From NCBI RefSeq assembly GCF_000422965.1, contig NZ_AUHB01000006.1:124001-188000 (forward strand): a DNA stretch of 64,000 bases, read 5' to 3'. Shown here piece after piece: positions 35,114 through 43,376 of the stretch. A model generated the notes under the pieces. It saw nothing but the letters and a program-made list of their open reading frames with translations. It was not told where the DNA came from and did not search any database. Position numbers and translations under genes: made by a program. Each line of letters starts with the position of its first letter. Position 1 is the first letter of the stretch. This DNA is from Pleomorphomonas oryzae DSM 16300. Its GTDB lineage: Bacteria > Pseudomonadota > Alphaproteobacteria > Rhizobiales > Pleomorphomonadaceae.

Positions 35114-35321
35114 ATGTGCGGGCAGCGAGCTCATGGCCGCATCTAGTCTCAAAAAGCTCGAAAAGTAAACCCTGGCTGCAGATGCGTTTACTTGTCCTGG
35201 TACCCCTGAGATCGGCCGGCGTCGCGGAGAACAAATCCCGACACTCAAAATATCGACGTCCAAAAGGTGAACCGTCTGGGCGTCGATTGCTCGTAAACAG
35301 GCATTGAATGACCGATGTGGC

Positions 35322-36269
35322 TTACTTCCGGCCGAGGCCGGTGCTGCGGACATTGTCGAGCAACACGGCGAGCAGCAGGATCAGGCCGCGCACCAGATAC
35401 TGGTAGAAGGCCTGGATGTTGAGGAGATTCATGGCGTTCTCGGCGATGCCGAGGATCAGCACGCCGACGATGACACCAACCATCGCCGCCCGTCCGCCAG
35501 CCAAGGATACGCCGCCGAGCACGCAGGCCGAGATGGCCGAGAGTTCAAGGCCCGTCGCCGCATTGGGCTGACCGGAGGTGATGCGAGACGCCAGGAGAAT
35601 GCCGGCCACCGCACAGACGAGACCCTGGATGGTGAAGATCCAGATGCGCATACCGTCGACGTTGACGCCGGCGAGACGCGACGCCTCGGGATTGCCGCCG
35701 ATGGCCAGCGTGTTGCGGCCAAACACCGAACGGTTCAGCACGAAGCCGAAAACGCAGAACAGGATGACCATGATCCAGATCGGTGTCGGAATACCGAGGA
35801 AGCGCGACAGCGCCAGCTGGTAGAAGCCGGGATCGTTGATGCCCACCGCACGGCCGTCCGACGAAATCAGAGCCAGGCCGCGCACGATCTGCATGGTGGC
35901 AAGCGTGGTGATCAGCGCGTTGATCTTCAGCTTGGCGATGATCACGCCATTGACGAAGCCGACGAAGGTTCCGCAGGCGAGCGCGGCGATCAGACCGACG
36001 ATGATCGAACCCGAGGCGTTGGACGCCATCACCGCGACCATGCCGGTGAAGGCGACGATGGAGCCGACCGACAGGTCGAAATCGCGTGACGCCAGGCAGA
36101 ACATCATCGTGCAGGCGACAATGCCAATGGTCACCACCGACTGGAACAGGCCGAGCATGTTGCGCTCGGTAATGAAGCTCGGCACGAAGATCGAAACGGC
36201 CGCGAAGGCGATGACGAAAATGACGAGGAGACCCTGCTCGCCGAGCAGGAGACGTTTCAGGAAGGCCAT
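35322..36269 (-). CDS. araH: L-arabinose ABC transporter permease AraH
   Basis: A 315-residue CUT2 permease with ~9 membrane segments and the family signature SRDFDLSVGSIVAFTG near residue 60 and a C-terminal GGVSLAGG loop. ATG 36269 overlaps the ATPase stop (TGATG); a GTG one codon earlier is an alternative. It forms the membrane channel of the araFGH importer; assignment follows from the adjacent clear AraF. Confidence 0.88.
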   Translation of the reverse strand: MAFLKRLLLGEQGLLVIFVIAFAAVSIFVPSFITERNMLGLFQSVVTIGIVACTMMFCLASRDFDLSVGSIVAFTGMVAVMASNASGSIIVGLIAALACGTFVGFVNGVIIAKLKINALITTLATMQIVRGLALISSDGRAVGINDPGFYQLALSRFLGIPTPIWIMVILFCVFGFVLNRSVFGRNTLAIGGNPEASRLAGVNVDGMRIWIFTIQGLVCAVAGILLASRITSGQPNAATGLELSAISACVLGGVSLAGGRAAMVGVIVGVLILGIAENAMNLLNIQAFYQYLVRGLILLLAVLLDNVRSTGLGRK

Positions 36270-37789
36270 CACGATGCTTTCTTATTCGGCTCGCCAGCCG
36301 TCCGGTCCGGCAGGGCCGAGGCGAGAATGGCGTGTTCATTGAATTCGGCGCGGTTGTAGCGGGCGGCGATCCGCCCCTCGCACATGACGACGACGCGGTC
36401 GGAAATACCCATGACCTCCGGCAGTTCGCTGGAGACGACCACAATGGCCAGCCCCTTCTCGGCCAGGCTGTAAAGCAGCTCGTAGATCTCCGCCTTGGCG
36501 CCGACGTCGATGCCACGCGTCGGCTCGTCGACGATCAGCACCTTGACGTCGGTCTCGGCCAGCCAGCGGGCGAGCAGCACTTTCTGCTGGTTGCCGCCGG
36601 AGAGATTGACGATCTCCTGCTTGGCCGACGGCGTGCGGATTCTGAGCTGCTTGATGAACTCGGCGGCGGTATCCGCCTCACGCTTCGGGCTCAAAACGCC
36701 GAAAGGCGAAAAATGGCGGCGCGCGGAGACAACAATGTTCTCGCCCACGGAGAGGCCCTGGATGATGCCGTCGAACTTGCGGTCTTCGGAACAGAGCACC
36801 AGGCCTTCCCGGATGGAACGGCGCGGGCTCGAGCCCGAACTGTCGGCGCCGTCGATCATAACCTTTCCCGAATGGCGCGCATCGGCACCGTAGACGAGGC
36901 GCATCAGCTCGGATCGGCCCGAGCCGACCAGTCCGAAGAAGCCGACGATCTCGCCGGCCCGCGCTTCGAATTCGATCGGCCGCGGCAGCTTCGACCCTGT
37001 TATGCCCTCGACCTTCAGCCGGACCTCGCCGACCGAGCGGCCACGCCAACCCCAGATGTCGGAAATCTCGCGGCCGACCATCTCGGCGACCAGGCTGTCG
37101 CGCGTCACCTCGGCCATCGACGGATGGTGCGCGGCGAGCTTGCCATCGCGCAGCACGGTGCAGCCGTCGCAAAGGCGGAAGATCTCATCGAGGCGGTGCG
37201 AAATGTAGATGATGACTTTGCCGGCGGCACGCAGCTCGCCGATGATGCGGAACAGAACCTCGCTTTCCTGCGAGGACAACGACGAGGTCGGCTCGTCCAG
37301 GGCGATCACGCGGGCGTCCAGCATGATCGCCTTGGCGATCTCGATCATCTGCCGCTCGCCGAGCGACAGCTTCGCCACCTTGGTGTCGGCATCGACGGTC
37401 AGGCCGATATCCCTGAGGCGGCGGTTCACCTCTTCCTTCAACGACCGGAAATCGATGATACCGGCGCGGTTGGGAAAGCGGCCGAGGCGGAGGTTTTCCG
37501 CCACGGTGAGTTCCGGAACCAGCTGCAGCTCCTGATGAACCACCACCACACCGGCGGCAAAGGCATCGCGGGTCGAAGAGAAATTCTGGGCGCCGCCGTC
37601 GATGGCGATCTCGCCGCTATCGGCAGCGGTGTCGCCGGAAAGAATACGGATCAGCGTCGATTTGCCGGCGCCATTTTCGCCGATCAGTCCATGAACGGAG
37701 CCTTTCGCCACTCCGAATGAGACGTCCGACAGCGCCTTGACACCCGGATAGGTCTTGGAAATGTGGGAGAAGCTCAGAAAATCGGCCAT
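36269..37789 (-). CDS. araG: L-arabinose ABC transporter ATP-binding protein AraG
   Basis: A 506-residue double ABC ATPase. First domain: GENGAGKST Walker A (~39), LSLGERQMIEIAKA signature (~140), IALDEPTSSL; second domain: degenerate GLVGSGRSE and LSGGNQQKVLLARWL signature (~403) with IVDEPTRGIDVGAK. ATG 37789 (MADFLSF) is preferred over an upstream start at 37837. Middle gene of araFGH. Confidence 0.92.
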   Translation of the reverse strand: MADFLSFSHISKTYPGVKALSDVSFGVAKGSVHGLIGENGAGKSTLIRILSGDTAADSGEIAIDGGAQNFSSTRDAFAAGVVVVHQELQLVPELTVAENLRLGRFPNRAGIIDFRSLKEEVNRRLRDIGLTVDADTKVAKLSLGERQMIEIAKAIMLDARVIALDEPTSSLSSQESEVLFRIIGELRAAGKVIIYISHRLDEIFRLCDGCTVLRDGKLAAHHPSMAEVTRDSLVAEMVGREISDIWGWRGRSVGEVRLKVEGITGSKLPRPIEFEARAGEIVGFFGLVGSGRSELMRLVYGADARHSGKVMIDGADSSGSSPRRSIREGLVLCSEDRKFDGIIQGLSVGENIVVSARRHFSPFGVLSPKREADTAAEFIKQLRIRTPSAKQEIVNLSGGNQQKVLLARWLAETDVKVLIVDEPTRGIDVGAKAEIYELLYSLAEKGLAIVVVSSELPEVMGISDRVVVMCEGRIAARYNRAEFNEHAILASALPDRTAGEPNKKAS

Positions 37790-37860
37790 GTCCTCGCGCC
37801 TTGCTGGGGAGCCGGCAACCAAGGTCGCCAGCTCCATGTCATACTAGCAGCCAAGCGGTC

Positions 37861-38847
37861 TCATTCGATGCCGAGGCTCTTGCGAACCTGAACATAGGTG
37901 TCGCGCAGCGCCAGCTCGCCTGACGTCAGCGTCAGGGCCGGCGGCTCTTTGCCGTTGGCGACCCAGTCGTACATGTTGAGCGCAGTCTCGTAGCCATGGC
38001 GCTTCGGGGAGATGATCACAGTGCCGAAGAAGCCGGTGGCAGCGGGTTTCTTGAACTCATTGATCGCCGAGTCCGCACCGCCGATGCCGACGCCGATGAA
38101 GTTCTCCGGCGCAATGCCGACGGTCTCGGAGGCGCGGACGGCGCCAAGCACCGCCTCGTCGTTGAGGCCGAAGGCCACCCAGTGCTTCACGTCGGCATGC
38201 TTGTTGAGCACGACGGTGGCGGCGTTGAGGGCGGCCTCGGTGTCGGTCTTGGCCTGCGGCGCGTCGAAGATGTTAGCTTCAGGGAAGCCGGCCGCCTTCA
38301 GCGAGGTGATGGCGCCCTGGACGCGATCGACAGCAGTCGGAAGCTGGTCATAGGAAACGCGGATGGCGCCAACGCTCGCCATGTCCCAGCCGCGCTTCTT
38401 GATCTCGTCGGCAATGGCTGTGCCCACCGCCTCGCCGATTTTCAGCGCCGAGATGCCCATGTGCGGCACGCTCTCGATCGGGGTGCCGTCGGCATTGACG
38501 AGGCGATCGTCGACGGTCATCAGCTTGAGGCCGTTGGCTTCCGCCTTGGCGACGATGCCGGGGCCGAGCTTGACGTCCGGTGTGCAGACGATGAAGCCCT
38601 GTGCACCCTGGGCGCCGAGGTTATCGATGGCCGACTGAACCTTTTCGCCGTCCTCGGCGCCGATCTTCACCAGCGTAAAGCCCTTTTCCTTGGCGGCGAT
38701 GTCGGCGAACTTCCACTCGTCCTGGAACCAGGGTTCCTCCGGCTGCTTGACGACGAAGCCGATCTTGATATCGGCCGCATGGGCCGCCGCTGTCAGCGCA
38801 CCGACGGCAATGCCGACGGCAGCGAAGCTTTTCAGAATACGAAGCAT
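37861..38847 (-). CDS. araF: L-arabinose-binding periplasmic protein AraF
   Basis: A 328-residue protein close to enterobacterial AraF throughout, e.g. GFVVKQPEEPWFQDEWKFAD (residues ~30-50), FIVCTPDVKLG, MTVDDRLVNADG and VGIGGADSAI. Signal peptide of ~24 residues ends AHAAD; GGAGGAA ribosome site. It delivers L-arabinose (also D-fucose/galactose in relatives) to AraGH. The start of the operon has no linked arabinose-catabolic genes or AraC-type regulator in this window. Confidence 0.92.
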   Translation of the reverse strand: MLRILKSFAAVGIAVGALTAAAHAADIKIGFVVKQPEEPWFQDEWKFADIAAKEKGFTLVKIGAEDGEKVQSAIDNLGAQGAQGFIVCTPDVKLGPGIVAKAEANGLKLMTVDDRLVNADGTPIESVPHMGISALKIGEAVGTAIADEIKKRGWDMASVGAIRVSYDQLPTAVDRVQGAITSLKAAGFPEANIFDAPQAKTDTEAALNAATVVLNKHADVKHWVAFGLNDEAVLGAVRASETVGIAPENFIGVGIGGADSAINEFKKPAATGFFGTVIISPKRHGYETALNMYDWVANGKEPPALTLTSGELALRDTYVQVRKSLGIE

Positions 38848-39500
38848 GGCGTTTCCTCCATTTTCTCTTCAACGATCGCTCGCCAACACGGCGCGCCTTT
38901 CGCTATCCGGGCGACCCCTCCGGCGGAACGGCCGACATCCGCCATGGACGATTCCGTGCCCCTGCCTTCGCAGGATAGCTGGGCTTCTCCATGCCGGCAG
39001 GGCGTGTGGCGATGATGCGCCTTTGGGAACGAAGATGGACTGGGCAAAGATCCAGGCCGGATGCGCCCGACGATCCCGGACGAACCAGCCCAAAGCCTCC
39101 TCCAGATACCGCCCTACTCCCGCCCTGTCGTCTTTTCAGCTGCTACGCATCCCTCCAGCGGCCATCCCACCGCCGGCCGGACCGGTCGCGCCACACCGCT
39201 CGCCCTGCAGGCAGGGACGATCGTGTGCAACGAAAAACAGCCTAGGTGGCGGATGTCCTCGCGGGAATGGCTGCATCCATGAATTCCATGGACGAAACTC
39301 TTAAGGCGACCGACGTTTCTACCTTTGGCGGATAGGCCTCGCAAACGAGCAGACGGCGGCGTCGGATAGAGGGAAGCAGCGACGGCCACAGCGCCAACCT
39401 AAGCATTTGTCCGGAAGGTTCTCGCGCTCACCAACGTTGACCCGACGAAAGCGACTGCCTAGCCTTTACCAAGCAAGCATTTGCAGCTGGAGAACCCATC
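38848..39500. other. Intergenic region upstream of araFGH
   Basis: 653 bases without a convincing gene. It must hold the araF promoter near 38860-38960 on the minus strand. TCCATG/CATGGA form a 6-base inverted repeat at 39276-39292. Several short frames are present but show no protein-like features. Confidence 0.4.
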
Positions 39501-39674
39501 TTGACCGAGCAGACAACCGTCACCGTTGGCGTCATCGCCAAGGAAATCGGCGTATCCGACACCAAGGTGAAGAAAGCCATCGAGGCACTGAAGATTGAGC
39601 CGGTCGGCAAGCGCGGCATATGCAAGCTCTACGCGACCGAAGTCCTCGAAGCTGTCAAAAAGGTCCTCGCCTGA
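39501..39674 (+). CDS. Small helix-turn-helix protein (57 aa)
   Basis: A 57-residue protein starting at TTG 39501, with GGAG at the right distance upstream (8-base spacing). The sequence TVGVIAKEIGVSDTKVKKAI followed by LKIEPVGKRGICKLY reads as a compact winged helix-turn-helix, similar to MerR/excisionase-type small DNA-binding proteins, and codon use is host-like. It is convergent with the region-3 operon. Target unknown; a nucleoid or local regulator is possible. Confidence 0.65.
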   Translation: MTEQTTVTVGVIAKEIGVSDTKVKKAIEALKIEPVGKRGICKLYATEVLEAVKKVLA

Positions 39675-39697
39675 GCTCGGCGGCGGGCAAGACGAGA

Positions 39698-40075
39698 CTA
39701 GTCTTTGCTGGCCGACTTTGCGGTCACCAGGCACCATATCCCAGCGAGAATGAAGAGGCTGCCGACAAGCTCTCGTCTGTCCAGGCGCTCGCCAAAGGCG
39801 AGCCACGCCATCAACATGATGAAGACATAGCTCGCCGCCGAAAGCGGGAACGCCAGGCTAAGATCCAGTTCCGCCAGAACTGTCATCCATATGACGAAGC
39901 AGACGATCTCTGCGGCGACCGCGGCAGCAAACCAGGGCGAAACAAGAAGATTGCCCAGCCAATCGGAACCCGCAACGGATGATCCGGCATCAGATGCGCC
40001 AAGCTTGAGGAACAACTGCTGCAGTGTGTTCAAAGCGGGAATGGCGAGCCAGGTCATCCAAAGCCATCTGCGCAT
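39698..40075 (-). CDS. Small DMT/SMR-like membrane protein 1 (EamA fold half)
   Basis: A 125-residue protein with four hydrophobic segments (about 5-22, 45-65, 72-95, 103-122), size and topology of one half of an EamA transporter, as in EmrE or ArnF. It begins directly after the GNAT gene stop (TGAATG) and is the last gene of the operon. A second, different 118-residue protein of the same type lies upstream, so the two may form a heterodimer like ArnE/ArnF. Confidence 0.75.
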   Translation of the reverse strand: MRRWLWMTWLAIPALNTLQQLFLKLGASDAGSSVAGSDWLGNLLVSPWFAAAVAAEIVCFVIWMTVLAELDLSLAFPLSAASYVFIMLMAWLAFGERLDRRELVGSLFILAGIWCLVTAKSASKD

Positions 40076-41242
40076 TCAGCCTGCCTCCGAGCGCTCTTCG
40101 CCGGGCGTGGCAATGGCGAGATAAGGCGCCGCAAAACGTAACGCTCGCTGGGTCAACGCATTGGTATGTCTGAAGAACATGCTGTTGGCGCCGAGCCGAC
40201 TGCCGAGACGGACCTTGTTCTCATAGTAGGCTTGACCGCTCTGATAGCGCGACAGTCCCTCCTTGAGGCAGTATTCGACGTTATCGATCCAGCTCAGATA
40301 ATAGAGGTTGAACAACCGCCCTTTCTCGGCATCCATGCAGAAGAACTTGTCGATCAGTGTCCGCTCGTTCCGGATCAGAAAATTGGTAGCCAGCAGCTCG
40401 TCGCCGACGAAATACATCGTCACGAACGATTGCCCCGGCATTCTCGCCAGCATTCCTTCAAAGTAGGCGAGCGTAAGATCCTCGAACTGCCAGTCGCTAC
40501 GCTCGCGTGTCTGGCGATAGAGTTCCATCGCTCGATCTCGATAGGGACCGAGATCGGATCGGCGTTCGATCCGAACGTTCTGCCGCGCCTTGAGCTTCCG
40601 GCGCAAATCCTTGCGCGTTGCCGCGGACAGACGAGCAAAATAGCCGTCGAGATCGGGGAAATCGATGTCGAGCACAGCGGTCGGCAGGCCAGCCAGTTCC
40701 GCGTAGCCTCGCCCGGCAATGACATCCATCAGCCTGTCGGGAAGCGGCTTCGGAATATCCTTGAGCGCCAGGAGCACACAGCCAGCAGTGCGAGCATGGG
40801 ATTCGAACGTCTCGACCAGCCCCTGAAACAGATCGGCCCGGCACACAGCCGGGATATCGGGATCAAAGCCGGGATATCCGATCTCGGTACAGGGCGAGCC
40901 GAGGCAGGCAAGTGGAAGCATGAGGAAGTTGGACCATACACCACGCAAGCGCATCACCACGTCACGAAGGTGACGGCTGTCCAGCGTCGTCTCAAGCCCG
41001 TAACGGGTCAGGAAGGCCGGCATGGCGGCAACGATCTTCCCCCCTGCCCGCCCAATAACGTAGCGAAACTCAAAGCCGGGAATACCTGCGCGTTCGACGG
41101 CGAGCAGATAGTCATACCCCTCAACCTCGCCCGGAAAGCAGGCGTTCCACTGTTGCCGATCGATGCTGCCAAGATCAGAGCAGACGTCGAACTCGGCTTC
41201 TTCCGCCCAGGTAACAGGGCGCAATAGCGCATCAGGCGGCAT
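40076..41242 (-). CDS. GNAT/BioF2-like acyltransferase
   Basis: A 388-residue protein of the Acetyltransf_6 (BioF2-like, FemAB-related) group. Landmark stretches are LSAATRKDLRRKLKAR (~190), the double-GNAT core near residues 240-330 (YFVGDELLATNFLIRN; YQSGQAYYENK). These enzymes transfer acyl or aminoacyl groups in envelope, lipid and secondary-metabolite pathways. ATG 41242 overlaps the hydrolase end by 11 bases. Substrate unknown; the context of aminotransferase and HAD phosphatase suggests N-acylation of an amine intermediate. Confidence 0.8.
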   Translation of the reverse strand: MPPDALLRPVTWAEEAEFDVCSDLGSIDRQQWNACFPGEVEGYDYLLAVERAGIPGFEFRYVIGRAGGKIVAAMPAFLTRYGLETTLDSRHLRDVVMRLRGVWSNFLMLPLACLGSPCTEIGYPGFDPDIPAVCRADLFQGLVETFESHARTAGCVLLALKDIPKPLPDRLMDVIAGRGYAELAGLPTAVLDIDFPDLDGYFARLSAATRKDLRRKLKARQNVRIERRSDLGPYRDRAMELYRQTRERSDWQFEDLTLAYFEGMLARMPGQSFVTMYFVGDELLATNFLIRNERTLIDKFFCMDAEKGRLFNLYYLSWIDNVEYCLKEGLSRYQSGQAYYENKVRLGSRLGANSMFFRHTNALTQRALRFAAPYLAIATPGEERSEAG

Positions 41243-42047
41243 GGCAGGTCTCGAAGAAGTTGGCAGTTTGGTCGGCAACGTCGCGATACTGACGGTCGAC
41301 GTGGATCATGTGATAGCTGTCGTCGATAAGATGCAGCTCACTCGGACCACCGAGATGCGCATGGATGTACCGCGCATGATCGGTGCTGGCGAGATCATCC
41401 TCACGCGAATGGACGATCAGCGTCGGCGTGCGAATGAACGGGAGGCGTCGCCGCATCTCCTGGCCGAGACGGTGCATTTCCGCGAGACTACTGGCCGGGA
41501 AACGCTCAAGAATCCCTTCCCCAGCGGCTCCGGCGACCAGCCGCCTAGCACGTTCGTCCTTGATCCCGAGCGAGGGAGGCTCGCCAAACTCGAGCAATCC
41601 AACAAATGGTACCCTGGAGACCCAGGACGCCTGACGAGAAATAAAGGCGTTGAGCCTGGGAATGGCCCAGCCGTCGTAATTGAAACACGGCGAGTAGAGG
41701 CCAACGGCGCGAACGGAATTGGGCTGTTCGCCAGAGGCCATCAGAGCCAACTGGCCGCCAACACATATACCGGCGGCGTAGAGCCCGTCGACTTCCGGCA
41801 CAAAATCGGCGATGGCCTCACCAAGACTATCGAGCCAGTCGCGCCAGTTCGTTCGACGCAGCGTTGCCGCATCCTTGCCGTGCCCGGCCAGAAGCGGCGC
41901 ATAGACGCTGTAGCCGCGACGCTGGAGTTGGCGGGCGACGAGCCGCATTTCCGACGGGGCGCCCGTGAGCCCATGCACGAGAACAACGCCGTTGCCGCTG
42001 CTGCCCGGCATGAAATAGGAAAGGGAATCTCCAGCTTTTGTCTTCAT
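41232..42047 (-). CDS. Alpha/beta hydrolase with cysteine nucleophile
   Basis: A 271-residue alpha/beta hydrolase of the carboxylesterase/Est30 type. Oxyanion region VHGLTGAPSEM (~25); the nucleophile elbow reads AGICVGGQLAL (~94), so Cys replaces the usual Ser; acid in SREDDLAST (~218) and His in DSYHMIHVD (~247). Cys elbows are known in dienelactone hydrolases and thioesterase-like acyltransferases. Encoded between the two small membrane proteins in the operon; it may cleave or transfer an acyl or lactone group. Confidence 0.82.
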   Translation of the reverse strand: MKTKAGDSLSYFMPGSSGNGVVLVHGLTGAPSEMRLVARQLQRRGYSVYAPLLAGHGKDAATLRRTNWRDWLDSLGEAIADFVPEVDGLYAAGICVGGQLALMASGEQPNSVRAVGLYSPCFNYDGWAIPRLNAFISRQASWVSRVPFVGLLEFGEPPSLGIKDERARRLVAGAAGEGILERFPASSLAEMHRLGQEMRRRLPFIRTPTLIVHSREDDLASTDHARYIHAHLGGPSELHLIDDSYHMIHVDRQYRDVADQTANFFETCHAA

Positions 42048-42065
42048 GGCTCACATCCGGATTTT

Positions 42066-42422
42066 CTAAATACCCGCCGAACCGACGGTGGCGACACCAA
42101 GGATCACCATGGCGACGCCAAGTGCGTGGCGACGGTTGATGCGCTCCCCAAAGAGAGCCGCACCTGCCAGCGCGATGGCCGCGTAACTTACTGACATCAA
42201 AGGAAAAGCGATCGAGAGGGGTGCCTGACCGAGCACCCAGCACCAGGCGACAAGTTCAACGAACCAGAAGATGACGCCCAACGCTGTGATTGGGTTGAGA
42301 AATACCTTGAAACCAAATGCGTATTTCCGGGCGGCGAGCTTGAAACAGACCTCGCGGCCAGTCTCGGTCAGAATGCAGAAGCCGATGACACCGATTTGCG
42401 CAGTCGTCAGTCCGCCAATCAT
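42066..42422 (-). CDS. Small DMT/SMR-like membrane protein 2 (EamA fold half)
   Basis: A 118-residue, four-span protein (about 6-22, 45-65, 70-92, 98-116). ATG 42422 overlaps the stop of the arginase-like gene (ATGA). Related to but not closely similar to the 125-residue protein at the operon end. Paired small subunits of this size are known for EbrAB-type drug pumps and for the ArnE/ArnF undecaprenyl-phosphate-aminoarabinose flippase. Confidence 0.75.
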   Translation of the reverse strand: MIGGLTTAQIGVIGFCILTETGREVCFKLAARKYAFGFKVFLNPITALGVIFWFVELVAWCWVLGQAPLSIAFPLMSVSYAAIALAGAALFGERINRRHALGVAMVILGVATVGSAGI

Positions 42423-43372
42423 GGCATCATCGCTCCGAAGACATCGAGAAGCGCGTAATTGGCGGCGCTGTTGATGTTGATGATTTCCGCGTCGGGCTGC
42501 GCATTGCGCGGCTGATCGATGAGCCCCTCGCCAAGCTTCATCAGCCGGGTCCAGGCACCACCGCCGTAGCGAGGCCGCGAGTAATCGCCAGTGACATCAG
42601 CACCGATGATGCGGTGGGAGTTGCCAATCTCGTTCAAGAGACGAAGAACCTCGGCAAGCTTCATTTGCCCTTGGTCCCAATTGGTGACGGCATCGCAAGA
42701 GCACAGAACATCCTTGTCGAGGCTGACGTAGACTGCCTCGGTCTCGATGCGTTCCATCAAGAGTTCAAGAAACCGCTCGAAGCCGAGATCACCGATGGTT
42801 CGCCAATGCAGGTAACCCGACCTTTGTTCGAAGCTGGTGCCGCCTCCGAGCCGCATTTTCACCCGGCTCGGCGAGTGGTGAAAGGGATAGAGTTCCAGAC
42901 GCCCGCTCGCCAAAAGCCCAAGGTTGGCGCCCTTTCGCTCTGGTGATGCCAGGTCGTCGCTGCAGACCCCGACGGTGATCACCCGATCGACCGAGGGATG
43001 ATCGGCGACACGGTTTATCCACGATCCGCAGTGCAAGCCGCCCGAAAAATGCACCCAGTCGGGGTGATTATCGATATGGATGACGGTGACTGGCTCGGGT
43101 GCCTCATCGAGTGCCAAATCGATCAGCAGACTGGAAACGTGGTGAAAGTCTCCCGAGCCGAGGAAACAAAGCCTCGGCTCGCCATTTGCCTTTCCGAGGC
43201 CGACGCGAAGGGAGCGGTGGAGATCATCCACCACCGCCTGCCGTGCCCAGAGGCGGAACTTCCGCCCCGGATCGCGCACATCAATCTCCCTGCAGCCGGC
43301 CATCAGGCAGGTTCGGACGAACTCAGACTGCGCCTCCAGCGCTTCATCGAGGTGAAGAAGGTAGAGCTGCAT
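42419..43372 (-). CDS. Arginase/agmatinase-fold (ureohydrolase superfamily) protein
   Basis: A 317-residue protein with ureohydrolase metal-site motifs in modified form: GSGDFHHV (~72), HIDNHPDW (~98, replacing HxDAHxD) and VSLDKDVL (~209). This distinct branch of arginase-like proteins has no assigned reaction that I know. CGGAGGTGAGCCG before the ATG is a strong ribosome site overlapping the aminotransferase stop. It may hydrolyse an amidine or formimino group, or an unrelated C-N bond, in the pathway of this operon. Confidence 0.78.
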   Translation of the reverse strand: MQLYLLHLDEALEAQSEFVRTCLMAGCREIDVRDPGRKFRLWARQAVVDDLHRSLRVGLGKANGEPRLCFLGSGDFHHVSSLLIDLALDEAPEPVTVIHIDNHPDWVHFSGGLHCGSWINRVADHPSVDRVITVGVCSDDLASPERKGANLGLLASGRLELYPFHHSPSRVKMRLGGGTSFEQRSGYLHWRTIGDLGFERFLELLMERIETEAVYVSLDKDVLCSCDAVTNWDQGQMKLAEVLRLLNEIGNSHRIIGADVTGDYSRPRYGGGAWTRLMKLGEGLIDQPRNAQPDAEIININSAANYALLDVFGAMMP

Positions 43373-43376
43373 CGGC

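Noticed and set aside
38991-39389. Short overlapping frames in the araF upstream region
   Set aside because: They overlap each other on both strands, lack ribosome sites and show no protein-like sequence.
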